A DNA stretch of 21,251 bases. Origin: Hypsibius dujardini (lineage: Eukaryota > Tardigrada > Eutardigrada > Parachela > Hypsibiidae). Below the pieces are notes generated by a model. The model was not told where the DNA came from, did no database searches, and worked only from the letters and a program-made list of their open reading frames with translations. The stretch spans positions 1 through 21,251 of the forward strand of contig LRSR01005317.1 in the NCBI GenBank assembly GCA_001579985.1, read 5' to 3'. This document shows, in pieces, positions 1 to 9,853 of this stretch. Numbering within the stretch: the first letter of the stretch is position 1; each line of letters opens with the position of its first letter. The position numbers were made by a program, and so were the translations under genes.

Positions 1-43
1 CTGTCTGTCTGTCTGTATGTCTGTCTGTCTGTCTGTCTGTCTG
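1..43. repeat. (CTGT)n microsatellite in ZP gene intron
   Basis: Near-perfect CTGT tetranucleotide run at the window edge, in the intron after the last visible ZP exon. Confidence 0.9.
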
Positions 44-109
44 GCTGCGCCCTGTTTTGAAATGAAGCAGACAGATCAAAAGGCATCCACAGAAATACAA
101 TGGACGTAC

Positions 110-494
110 CGATAGGAACAATGTTGCTGACCGGGTCGGCCCAAGGACCCTTTCCGGCCTGAATCTCCATCCAGACTTCAATGTCATCACCGGCAAATCG
201 CATGGTCTGCACCTCAGTCAAAGCGATGCGCTCTTTGGTGGACACGGTCTTCTTGTAGTTGGAACGCCACTCGCAACGGATGGCTCGGGCGGCATCCCAT
301 ACTTCCTGTACGAGAGGGTCATTCTGGATGATGATAACATTTTCAATATACCCGCCATCGGATGAGTCAGCATCGGAAGCAGCTGCCGCTCCCGCTCCAG
401 CTTTTGCCACCGCATTAACACTGGATCCCTTAGATGAAGAACTTTGACCTTTCTGGGAGGTTGAGATAACACGAGAAGCACTATCGTCCTGGGA
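110..494 (-). CDS. ZP gene exon 9: end of ZP-N, carrying the fourth cysteine
   Basis: The exon starts after TTTTTATCAG (phase 0) with a Ser/Ala linker, then enters conserved ZP sequence from GGYIENVIIIQNDP to PWADPVSNIVPIG. It ends at a strong GTACGT donor (phase 1) at 109-108. The remainder of the ZP domain, any furin site and any transmembrane anchor lie beyond position 1. Confidence 0.85.
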
Positions 495-590
495 CTGATA
501 AAAACAATGCACACAATAAGTTGTAGTATTAAAGACCGAGGGTAAGGTTATTCAATTGGGATCATGCAGACAGAGGAACAACCTTAATGC

Positions 591-629
<39 letters not shown>

Positions 630-3600
630 AAAGCAGACAGACAGACATACAGACAAGCAGACAGACAAGCAGACAGACAGACAATTTTACCTGTTGAGCT
701 GAGCTTCCAGCACTCTGTTGTTTCTGCTGCTGTTTCGCTTGTTGTTGCTGTTTCGCTTGTTGTTGCTGTTGTTGCTGTTGTTGCTGTTGTTGCTGCTGTT
801 GTTGAGGTTTCTTCGCCGATGCACCAGCCTTTTGATTCAGCTGCTGCGACGAACTACTGGACTGCTGTTGCTGCTGGGAACCACGGCTCTGGTCATCCGC
901 CGCATCGTCATCGTCACTCGCACCCTGTTGTCCACTCAGTGCAGGCTTACTATTAGCAAACTGTTGCTGCCCGCTCGAAGAGCTACCAGAAGAAGCTCCC
1001 GCCGAGCCGGCCACGGCCGCCATCTTCCCAGATTCTCCCGCAGACTGCTGCGCCGCCGCGGTCCCGCCCTGCACCACATCCGACGAGGAGGAGGAGCCAG
1101 CCTGCTGCTGGTTCGAGTTCGACGAACCCGAAGAACCCGAAGAACCGCCTTGTTGCTGACTTATGACGCGTTGCTGATTCACATTCGACGAACCCGAAGA
1201 ACCGCCCTGTTGGGCTGCACCGGAAGCGCCTGCGGACGCGGAGGAACCGCTGCCCTGAGAAGAAGCTCCGCTGTTGTAGGAACCTTGTTGCTGTGCGGCA
1301 TCGCTGTCGTAGGCAACGTTCGGCTGCTGAGCTGCGCCGTTATACGAACCGCCTTGTTGGCCGTTGTATGCTCCCTGCTGCTGCTGTGCTCCGTTGTAGT
1401 TGTTGTCTTGTTGACCTGGGGACAATAAAATGTACTCCAAAATGAATCAACAGACACATCGAAAAAAAATTCAATCCAATCCAAACTAAATCAAAATTTT
1501 GCCCTAATTTTGATGGTATTCTTAAGCCTGCTTTGTTGTGAAAACCGAAATATTCCTTACAAGCAGACATCTTCTTTGGCTGAACTAATTCAGGAAGATC
1601 TAACAAACTATTGTAAGCGTGTTTTCCCTGTCTCACCTTGTTGGGCTTGTCCGGCGGACCCATACGAGCCACCACCAGCTTGTTGAGCCCCGCCGCCGTA
1701 GCTGGAACTACCACCGACATTGGGCGAACCGTATCCGGCCTGAGCGCGTCCGGTCAGACCACCCCCGGAACCGGCTCCTGGTCCACCGCTGAGGTCCTTG
1801 TTAAATGCCCCGCCGTTCTCCGGCTGCACTCCCCCGGTCGGCTCCTGATAGCCCACTCCGGGTTCCCTGTACCCGAAGCCGGGCTCCTTGTACCCGAAAC
1901 CGGGTTCCTTGTACCCAAAACCGGGTTCGCGATAGCCGAAACCGGGTTCCTTGTAACCGAAGCCGGGTTCGCGGTACCCGAAACCTGGTTCCTTGTAGCC
2001 AAACGCCGGTTCGCGACCGCCACCGGACTGGTCCACCCCGGCAAGGCCCTTCGGTTCGTTGTACCCGAAGGACGGTTCGCGGCCTCCGGCGGACTGATCG
2101 ACCCCGCCGAGACCCGCCGGTTCGTTGTAACCGAACTTGGGTTCGTTGTTGAACCGACCCGCCGGTTCGTTGTAGCCGAACTTCGGTTCGGTGTTGAATT
2201 GTCCGGCTGGTTCCTTATAACCGAACGCCGGTTCCCGTCCACCGGCCGACTGATCGACCCCGCCTGCAGGAACAGCAAAATAAAATCAACTTAGAAACGT
2301 AATTAAATTTTTCATCAGTTAGTTACTGTAATTCTTGACTAAGCAAAAAAAATTCAATTATCACCAACGCAACCCACCTAGTCCTGAGGGCTCGTTGTAG
2401 CCGACCTTCGGTTCGTTATACCCGAACTTTGGTTCGTTATAACCGAACGCCGGTTCCCGGTTAAACTGCCCCGCCGGTTCCTTATAACCGAACGCCGGTT
2501 CCTGTCCGCCCGCGTTCACCGCCCCGGCCGGTTCCTTTTGCGTCTCGTACCGAGCGTCGTATTGGTCACGTGGTTGGTTGGGTTCGGTCCCTCCGTAGCC
2601 TCCACCGATGTTCCCGCCGACCGTCGACCCTCCGTTCCCGCCGACCGTCGAACCTCCGTTCCCTCCGTCAATGTTCCCACTGTTTCCCTTGTTCCCGGTG
2701 TTCGAAACTGCCACAGCCGGAACGACGACCTTCTTTGGCACGGAAACGGCCACCTTGGCATTCGTCTCCCCGGCGGTGATATCCCCCGCACCCTGTCCGA
2801 AGGTGTCCGCGCTCTTGATCTGCTTCAGGACCGCTCGCATTGCGGGCAGGTTGTTCTCCGGCGCAATTACCTTCCCCTGTTTCGCAGTGTTCACCGTCAC
2901 GGTTCCCACGTTGACAACCTTCTTAACGACGGGCACGGCTGTGGTTGTGGCAATGTCATCAGCCTCGTCGCCATCGTCCGACGCAGTGGTAGTGACCTTT
3001 TTGGTGGTCAAAGTGACGACAACACGTTTGCCTGCCTTTTGGGTGGTCGTCTCCGGGAGGTACGCCGTGTCGTCGCTGTCATCACCGAGGTCGGTCGAGA
3101 CGGTCGTCGAGCGTTTGGTCGTTGTGACAGTGGTCTTTCGTCGGGCCTTGGCTGCCTCGTCGTCGTCGGACTCGGAGAGGACGGCTGAGTTGCCGGAGGC
3201 TTTGGAACCGCCGCTCTTGCTGCCGCCTTGACTGCTGCCGCCTTGACTGCTGCTGCCTTGGCTGCTGCCGCCTTGACTGCTGCTGCCTTGACTGCTGCTG
3301 CCTTGGTCGGTGGAACCGTAGGCGTTGTTGCTGTTGCCGTACTGATTTTGGAATCCGCCGTTATAGCTGTTGCTATTGCCGCCTTGATAGGCACCTAAAC
3401 AGATATTAGGATGTTTTCGAACATGCATGGAAAGGCGAGAGTAACTCTTCCAGACAAAACGAGCAGATATGATATACTGGAAGACACCCAGCCAGACATT
3501 ATCAGTCGGCAATGCTATTAACAGTAAACTTTGACGGCAGCTATTGATGACTGGCAGACATGGCGTCAATTACGAATATCAAGCCAGACTAGGCTCTCAG

Positions 3601-4334
3601 ACATTACTGGCCTTCACAGACATCATGGGCAGGCATTGAGTTGGCCACAAATATCGAAGGCAGATATGACTGACAGATTCTGGTTGGTCATGCAAGCAGC
3701 ACAGGCACGCATGAAGTTAGTTACAGACATTAAGACAGTCACGACTGACATCGAGTTGATCACGTGTACGATGAAAGTCACTATTGATAGACATCGAATT
3801 AGTCACAGACGCCAAGACAGGCACAGACAAGAGACGTGAATAATTTGCCGTACCGTTTTGGTTTCCGTTTTGCATTGCTGCCAACTCGGCGGGAATCTGC
3901 GGCTGCTGCGGCATACCTCCACCGTACTGGTTCTGACCCATATCCGGAATCTGTGGGGCAGCCGGCATTTGTTGCCCACCACCGTACTGCTGATTCTGTC
4001 CCATGTCGGGAATCGGAGGAGCAGCCGGCATCCCACCGCCATACTGACCACCACCCTGTTGCTGCATCCCACCGCCATACTGGCCTTGACCCATGTCGGG
4101 GATGGCAGGAGCTTGCGGCATTTGCATACCCTGCCCGCCACCGTACTGACCACCTTGACCCATGTCAGGTATGGCCGGGGCTGGGGGCATTTGCATCATG
4201 TTTTGCTGGCCACCGCCGTAGCCGCCCATATTGGGAGCCTGTGGCATCGCCGGGGCTTGTTGCATTCCGTATTGACCACCACCACCAGCCATGTCTGAAA
4301 AAGTCAAAATTACACATGTATTTGTCTGTCGTCG

Positions 4335-4366
<32 letters not shown>

Positions 4367-6140
4367 TTGTCTGTCTGTTTGTGTAGCCGGAATGGATGTC
4401 TATCTGTCTGTGAAGCCGGAATGGATGTCTATCTGTTTCAAATATCCGACATACTTGGGTCACCTGGGTCACCATACTGTCTGCCCGCGGCAACCACACG
4501 TCCGTTCCCACTAGCATCGACCGTTCCCGTAAATCCAGGCAAACTATACGAAGTCCCGGCGCTGTTGTAGTTCGCCGACCTCATGAGCGGTCTCGCATCA
4601 TTCGGCACAGCATAGGCATAGGCATCGTCAATCGGCGCCAGGGTCGTGACCATCTCCTCTCCAGTGATCGGGTCGATCGATCCGACTTGGTAAGCACCGT
4701 TGGGTGCGGACTGAGCCGCAGACTGCTGCACCGGGTACTGGCTGTAAGTGGCCGCTGGGTTGTACCCGGCCTGCTGGCCGTACTGACCGTTGGCTGAGTA
4801 CTGACCGTTGGCTGGGTACGCACCCGGCGGGGTCTGTCCGGGTTGCTGTTGGCCGTAGGAATTGACGGGCGAGTAGGGAGACGGCGGCTGGGGAGCACCG
4901 TTGAAGGCCATCGTGCGGGACGGGCCGTAGGCGGTGGAAGCGGGATAGAGACCGTTGACGTTACCGAGATGGTTCAACGGTTGTTGGGCGTAGTTGACCT
5001 ATTAAAAAAAGTGAAAAAACGTGGTCAAAACTTTAACTTGTGTCCATTGTCTGAACATTTTTTGACATGACCAAAGAAGTTGTGCCGTTTCCGTACCTGC
5101 TGAGCGAGCGTCTGCCCGATCTGACTGCCCTGCATGCCTGTGTAGCCCGCCAGCTGCTGCAACGGCGCGGTCTGCGGAACGGGAAGGTTCGTCGGATTCG
5201 GCAGCTGCATCTGCCCGACCGCGGAGACCTGGCTCCCCGCATACTGCGCACTCTGATAGGGATTGCTCCCCTGCACGGCTGGCTGTTGCTGTCCACTACC
5301 ACTCGTATCTGCCCGGCTGGCTCCACCCGTGAACTCCAACGCTTCCGGCGGCGGCTGATCCTCCCGCGAATTCTCGTAAATCGAAGCGCCGTCGCCTTTC
5401 CCGCCGTTCCCGTTAGCACCGCCCCCAAATCCGCCGCCTTGGCCGAAACCGCCGCCCTGATTGAACAACTGGTCAATCTTCCCGAAATCCAATCCGAAGG
5501 GGTCTCCACCTGTAACCATGTCAAGACCACAAGTTGGAAATTGACAGGAAAGTTTCTTTTAGAAAGTAAAACAAACAAAAAACAAAAGCTCAATTAGAAA
5601 CAGTTTTTCCATTCGGTTTTAATTCATTTTTTAATCTTTTAGTCTATTTTCTTCTTAGTTTAGATTAAGTTAGTTGTGCCACGCCCTTACCTGCTCGGCC
5701 TTGACGTCCGGTGTGATTGGAAGCCGGTCCGTCGAGCAGGAGGGTTCCGTTGAGGCTGCGACGGACGCGTGCTTTAGCATCGGCGGCCGCGGCCAGAGCG
5801 GGCGGTCCTTGGACCGTGCCGCAATGTCCGGCCTTGATGGTGAAGTGGACCTTGTCTGTGCCTGGGTTGCTGACGTAGTTGCAGTCGTCGCTGCTGAAGA
5901 AGTTCTTGGAGAAGATCACCCCGTGGAACGCTTGGTCGAACTGAATGTCCACGCCCATACCGTCCTCCTCGCAGTTGACGTTGATGGACTGAATCTTCGC
6001 GGAGGCCGCAGCACCATTTGTTACTGCTGCTGCTGACATCACAGTCTGGAAGAGGGGAGCAACAAGACGCAGTCAAACACTGGGATTAATGGTAAATAAA
6101 ACGGTACAAAAATACACAGAGATTCTACCTTAGTTATCAT
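110..6140 (-). CDS. Zona pellucida (ZP) domain extracellular-matrix protein with a giant repeat-rich insert; 3' part outside window
   Basis: Exons read on the minus strand (high to low): 6129-6140 (tentative), 5691-6045, 5097-5509, 4455-4998, 3854-4294, 2378-3394, 1637-2263, 691-1415, 110-494. All internal junctions have GT donors and AG acceptors and keep frame, giving at least 1,506 residues. The ZP-N module opens with VNC (Cys about 29), DDC (Cys about 59) and GHCGT (Cys about 79). It resumes only in the last exon with ENVIIIQNDP, VQEVWDAAR, IRCEW (Cys about 1452) and MEIQAGKGPW, after which ZP-C should follow beyond position 1. ZP modules polymerise secreted or membrane-tethered matrix proteins such as apical cuticle components. 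The insert is rich in Gln, Gly, Ser and Tyr and carries elastomer-like repeats, so a structural matrix role is inferred. A convincing hydrophobic signal peptide is not visible, so the true first exon may lie further upstream. Family call firm; specific orthologue not recognised. Confidence 0.85.
589..683. repeat. (ACAG)n microsatellite in ZP gene intron
   Basis: Tetranucleotide array filling about half of the 196-base intron between ZP exons 8 and 9. Confidence 0.9.
691..1415 (-). CDS. ZP gene exon 8: Gln/Ser/Gly-rich with polyglutamine
   Basis: The exon starts after TTGTCCCCAG (phase 1) and ends at a GTAAAA donor (phase 0). It is a Gln/Ser/Gly-rich low-complexity segment with an acidic ASDDDDAADDQ island and, near the 3' end, about 17 consecutive Gln (mixed CAA/CAG) followed by AKQQQQAKQQQKQQ. 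Reading through the donor would enter the intronic CTGT repeat and encode meaningless LSVCL peptide. Confidence 0.8.
1637..2263 (-). CDS. ZP gene exon 7: EPGFGY[K/R] heptad array
   Basis: A symmetric phase 1-1 exon of 627 bases. It contains twelve heptads of the form EP-x-FGY-x: spaced copies (EPAFGYK, EPKFGYN, EPSFGYN) separated by GGVDQSAGGR or PAGQFN spacers, then a run of tandem EPGFGYR/EPGFGYK. The tail is Gly/Ser/Tyr-rich (GGSSSYGGGAQQAGGGSYG). Regular Gly-Tyr-Pro heptads recall resilin-like elastomers, but no homology is claimed. Confidence 0.8.
2378..3394 (-). CDS. ZP gene exon 6: SSQGG repeats, Thr/acidic tract and start of EP-x-FGY repeats
   Basis: A symmetric phase 1-1 exon of 1,017 bases, in order: Asn/Tyr/Gly segment; a GSSSQGG array; acidic (SESDDDEA) and Thr-rich (TTVTTTKRSTTV) segments suited to O-glycosylation; a Val/Lys-rich segment that could be folded (APENNLPAMRAVLKQIKSAD); GGNGGSTVGGN repeats; and four EPxFGY/EPKVGY heptads (EPAFGYK, EPAFGYN, EPKFGYN, EPKVGYN). 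The acceptor is TCTGTTTAG and the donor GTGGGT. Confidence 0.8.
3395..3853. other. ZP gene intron with degenerate CAGACAT-type repeats
   Basis: The 459-base intron between exons 5 and 6 has no open frame of note. Positions about 3490-3840 contain many scattered AGACAT/CAGACA words, consistent with a decayed CAGA-derived array. Confidence 0.5.
3854..4294 (-). CDS. ZP gene exon 5: PxAPxIPDMGQ repeats
   Basis: A symmetric phase 1-1 exon of 441 bases. It encodes about four imperfect copies of a unit built on APAIPDMGQ, APPIPDMGQ or APQIPDMGQ followed by QYGGG. It starts after TTTTTCAG and ends at a GTACGG donor. Exact length divisibility by three means skipping or duplication would keep frame. 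Confidence 0.8.
4323..4381. repeat. (CTGT)n microsatellite in ZP gene intron
   Basis: Tetranucleotide array in the 160-base intron between exons 4 and 5, followed by a short direct repeat (GCCGGAATGGATGTCTATCT, two copies, about 4386-4436). Confidence 0.85.
4455..4998 (-). CDS. ZP gene exon 4: Tyr/Gln/Pro-rich insert
   Basis: The exon starts after TTTTTAATAG (phase 0) and ends at a GTATGT donor (phase 1), 181 full codons. It carries short Tyr-Gln repeats such as NGQYSANGQYGQQAGYNPAA, followed by a less repetitive part (SIDPITGEEMVTTLAPIDD). The composition resembles disordered, tyrosine-rich matrix proteins. Confidence 0.8.
5097..5509 (-). CDS. ZP gene exon 3: Gly/Asn/Gln-rich insert
   Basis: The exon starts after TTACAG (phase 1) and ends at a GTACGG donor (phase 0). 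It encodes 137 full codons: a glycine-rich segment (FGQGGGFGGGANGNGGKG), then a Gln/Pro/Ser-rich segment (NPYQSAQYAGSQVSAVGQ). No folded domain is recognisable. Confidence 0.8.
5691..6045 (-). CDS. ZP gene exon 2: first half of the ZP-N module
   Basis: This exon encodes the first three conserved ZP-N cysteines (VNC, DDC, GHCGT) with the intervening strands VDIQFDQAFHGVIFSKNFF and KVHFTIKAGHCGT. Immediately after CGT come an alanine-rich stretch and RVRR followed by SLNGT, a match to the furin consensus R-X-K/R-R, with N-glycosylation sequons NGT and NHT. The donor is GTAAGG at 5690 (phase 1). Confidence 0.85.
6129..6140 (-). CDS. Tentative first coding exon of the ZP gene (MITK)
   Basis: On the minus strand an ATG at 6140 is followed by three codons and then a GTAGAA donor. 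An 83-base intron ends in a good pyrimidine tract and CAG at 6046. Phase 0 matches the next exon. The resulting N-terminus (MITK, then TVMSAAAVTNGAAASAK) is only weakly hydrophobic for a signal peptide. The ATG within the next exon (6039) or an unseen upstream exon is an equally possible start. Confidence 0.35.
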
Positions 6141-6169
6141 TTTACGAAAACAACTCGGCAAGTAGAGCA

Positions 6170-6171
6170 GC

Positions 6172-6204
<33 letters not shown>

Positions 6205-6243
6205 GCCTGTCTGCCTGTCTGTCTGTTTGTTTGTCTGTCTGTC
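6170..6243. repeat. (CTGT)n microsatellite upstream of the ZP gene
   Basis: CTGT array with CCTG and TTTG variants, just upstream of the tentative first ZP exon. Confidence 0.9.
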
Positions 6244-7242
6244 AGACGGCACTTGAGCAGCCTGAACTGCCTGAAATCAACAACTAAGGACTTAATTCGA
6301 AGATCCCATACGCATGAGAAAATATTACACCGCTTTCTCTACGCGACGGAGCAGAGACTTCAGTTCACACGCAATTATTAGTAATGCATCGTATCGCACT
6401 TTAAAAGTTTCGGCAGGCCTTTAAAACAAAAATGACGGGCAGGATTGGGAAATCCAAAGCTAAATTATTCAACGAATTAGTTTTTCTCAATCCATTAAAC
6501 ACATAAGGAAGAAGGTAAAATTGTTAATCTCACCAGTTTTAACACTCGTTTTTTATTTCCCATCGGGTGTAAATTTTTCTACGATTTCACAATCTAAAAT
6601 CAAAGTGTACCCTTGAAAAAATCATATATATATATGCGGGCCATATAATTAAAATGAGCCGTCTACCGTACAATATACGTTCTACGCCTTGTATTCCGAT
6701 AATTTATTTGCCCATAAATAAAAACGCTTCCGTTAGTTTTTATTGACTTCCCTCCACACCCCATTTACACGACTCTCATAAAACGTATTCTGTACTACAC
6801 ATCGTCCCTCAAACGGCGACCCATAAATCCATCGTGGACCCGATTGAGCGACGACTTGTTGGCCTTCTACCGCGTATACTAGACGCCGCGGCCAAGACGC
6901 TGTTCCGCACGTTTGATTTTCCGTCTCCTCAGTCAGTCCTCATCTTCACCGTGCCGGGGTGTTCACATACATTTGACGCGGTGCTCCACCAAGAACGACG
7001 ACGACGACGACGACGACGAAGAAGAAGAAATTTTCTAAATGCCCGCAGCATCTTCAGTCATCTATCTCTCCACCGGAGTGTGTATATCCTACCTCTCTAA
7101 CACTATACACCCTCCCTGCCCTAGGTACATGTAATAAGAGTCTCCATGGTAGGGTGACCTAGAAAACCGCGACGGCGTGTTGGAATAGGACATTTTTATA
7201 TACATCTTACGCGCAGCACTTTTCAAGGTATACCCAGATACA

Positions 7243-7250
7243 AGGCAGAT

Positions 7251-7288
<38 letters not shown>

Positions 7289-7298
7289 GCAGACAGGC

Positions 7299-7334
<36 letters not shown>

Positions 7335-7348
7335 GGACAGACGGACAG
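7243..7348. repeat. (ACAG)n microsatellite
   Basis: Uninterrupted ACAG/GCAG/GACG tetranucleotide array of about 105 bases. Confidence 0.9.
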
Positions 7349-7788
7349 TGCACGTTTCCGGAAGCAAAAGTTTTCTCTCGTGGTTAGAGTTTTTTTCGCC
7401 GCCGCCATTCACCCAACACTACTCTTACAGCCGGATCCGTAGAGAAAGAGAGAGAGAGAGATTGATCGTAAAAGACGGTATAATTAACGATATAACGGCA
7501 GCGGGAGGCCCTCTCTTCCGCTGTGTGTAAGACCTCAAGACAGTCGTCGATTAGAGAGGGGCTTTTTTATAGCTGCTGCCGTCGGAGAGCTACACTGCGA
7601 ATGTACGGAGAAATAAAACGAGAGGGGGCCATTATCAAAAAACCACACAACAGGGGACACGGAGAAACGCGAGGCGCTCTTTTTTCTGCTTCATAAAAAT
7701 TGACCCACAATCGGGGAGGGTTTTTCTGTCGCGACCGTCGTGCGACGAGCAAGAGGGCGGCTTGAGACGTGTAATTTCCCGTCGAAGA

Positions 7789-7791
7789 GAA

Positions 7792-7869
<78 letters not shown>
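7789..7869. repeat. (GA)n microsatellite
   Basis: Purine strand GA array with regularly spaced AAAG interruptions. A shorter GA run lies at about 7442-7462. Confidence 0.9.
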
Positions 7870-8487
7870 GGCTTTCGTTTGTACAAACAACACTTCCGTG
7901 AGGACCATGATAAAATCATGAGACACGTAATTATTTAAGGCGCAAAAAGGTTTAAAGGGTTTTTGATCAGGGTTCTTGTCGGTTTCTCTAGCTGTCCACA
8001 CAAAAAAGAGAGGCACTAATAATAACAACCTCAAAGGCTTAAGCAACATAGCAAGCGATGCGGTGTTGGAAAATTGGAAAATTGGGTCAAACATTTGTAT
8101 TAACGTTGGCGGACAAAAAAACAAAGGAAAATAATTTGTTGTTTAACGAAGTCGGCTTGCTGCCTGCTTTTTTCGCGATAATCAGACATGCGCTCAATTT
8201 GGCCGCAGCGACATCTAGTTTGCATATTGATGAAATTAAAGGGTCGTAAATATCGCCGAAATACAAAATTGACCGTGAATTACGCTGCATTATTCTGTGA
8301 CAATTCTTTCGTGATAAGTGTTTCAAACGGTAAAAAGCTACAATCTCAGAAAAATATATTCACAATGTTTAAATAGGAATAATAAGCAAAATGAAAGCAA
8401 CGCAATTGAAACCCTCTTCAGATTATTTCCAGAAGAGCTTTAGTTTATTCCACCATTTAGGAAGGAACGTTCCGACGTTCAGATTCC

Positions 8488-8738
8488 ATCACTGAATGCC
8501 TGAATGCCTGAATGCCTGAATGCCTGGATGCCTGGATGTCTGGGTGCCTGAATGCCTGGATGCCTGTATGTCTGAATGCCTGAATGCCTGAATGCCTGGG
8601 TGCCTGAATGCCTGGGTGTCTGGATGCCTGAATGCCTGGGTGTCTGGGTGCCTGAATGCCTGGGTGTCTGGGTGCCTGAATGCCTGGGTGTCTGGGTGCC
8701 TGAATGCCTGGGCGCCTGAATGCCTGGATGCCTGAATT
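8488..8738. repeat. Octamer minisatellite, TGAATGCC / TGGATGCC / TGGGTGTC
   Basis: About 31 consecutive 8-base units with consensus TG[AG][AG]TG[CT]C. In reverse complement this is CAGGCATT-like. It is internally structured: a higher-order pair (TGAATGCC with TGGGTGTC) is itself repeated in the middle of the array. Confidence 0.9.
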
Positions 8739-9733
8739 GACGTGCTCGAAACCAAACTTAACATTTGATTTAACATTCGGCATTTAACAATTGAATTAAT
8801 TTTCCGGTTGGATTTACAGTAAGTAAGATTTTGAGTAATCTTATTCCCATTCTCCCTCACGAACCGCAATCAATCTGAAAAATTTCCTACATCACCAAAT
8901 AACAATAAAAGATTCCGTAATTCGATGAAAACAGACAAAGTCGGAATTTATGTTTTCTGTATTTTTGAGAAGAGGGACTTTCTTGGCTCCCAGCGAAAAA
9001 CAAGATCAAACTATAATGGAAAAATAACCCCTTCACGTCTCGTGACATGATGAGATGACGTACGGCGCGCCGCGAACGGGAGGAGGACATTGAACGCGGT
9101 AGCTGTCAAACGGATTGGAGCGCGAAAAAAGAAGCGGCTCGCTGTCGTAAGTCATAACTCTCTTCGCCGTTCTGTCCGCTCATTACGTATACAGGTTCTT
9201 GATCTTGACTCAGAATTAACAGCCCTCTTCGCCGTTTCTCTTGCCTCGTTCACTCGCATCGTTCGGCCGTGCATTTTTAAACTCCCGCGCTTGTGCGAAG
9301 ACATCTTCGCCACCTTTTCGGTAGCACGCGATTCACTTCACCCAGACACAGACAGACAGACAAATCCGACATCCCACGAAAACGAAACAACCCTCAATGT
9401 GTGATGCGGTCTTGGGGCGTTAATTGGTAAAGTCGTTAAGCGCCCACGCCACCGGCACGCCCAAAACACAACCTCAGACCCCCTAAAACTAGGTAATTCA
9501 GACAGCCCTGCATTGGAGATCAGAATTTTAGCGAAGTCTAGAAGTATTGAGCATTGAAACTTATACAGATAAGCCAAGAAGAAAACCAGATGGCCGATAG
9601 GCAGACAATTCGTAGCCTAAGACAAAATAATAAGTTTGAGATGCTTGATTCAGAGACATAAAGACAGGCAAACACCTCTTGAAGACAGGTAAGCAGACAG
9701 ATAAATAGGCACGTAAACAGAATCGATTGACCA

Positions 9734-9853
9734 ACATCCAGACATCCAGACATCCAGACATCCAGACATCCAGACATCCAGACAGACAGACAGCCAGACA
9801 GACAGACATACAGACAGACAGACAGACAGACAAACAAACGAGCAGACAGACAC
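9734..9853. repeat. Compound array: (ACATCCAG)6 followed by (ACAG)n
   Basis: Six perfect 8-base units ACATCCAG run directly into an ACAG tetranucleotide array with a few substitutions. Confidence 0.9.

Noticed and set aside
718-1428. Long plus-strand frame rich in Leu and Arg
   Set aside because: It is the antisense of the polyglutamine/Gln-Ser exon of the ZP gene; poly-Leu arises from complementing CAA/CAG runs.
2608-3231. Plus-strand frames opposite ZP exon 6
   Set aside because: They are shadows of a long, well-spliced minus-strand exon and have no domain of their own.
6834-7100. Plus-strand frame ending in poly-Arg
   Set aside because: The Arg run comes from a short CGA trinucleotide repeat, and there is no homology or splice support.
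8488-8738. CRISPR-like regular array
   Set aside because: Units are eight bases with no spacers and the genome is eukaryotic; it is a minisatellite.
9090-9404. Plus-strand frame of 104 codons
   Set aside because: Basic N-terminus only, no recognisable domain, and its end runs into a CAGA repeat.
9395-9460. tRNA-like stretch GGCGTTAATTGGTAAAGTCG
   Set aside because: It resembles a D-arm region, but no matching anticodon arm, T arm or B box could be found.
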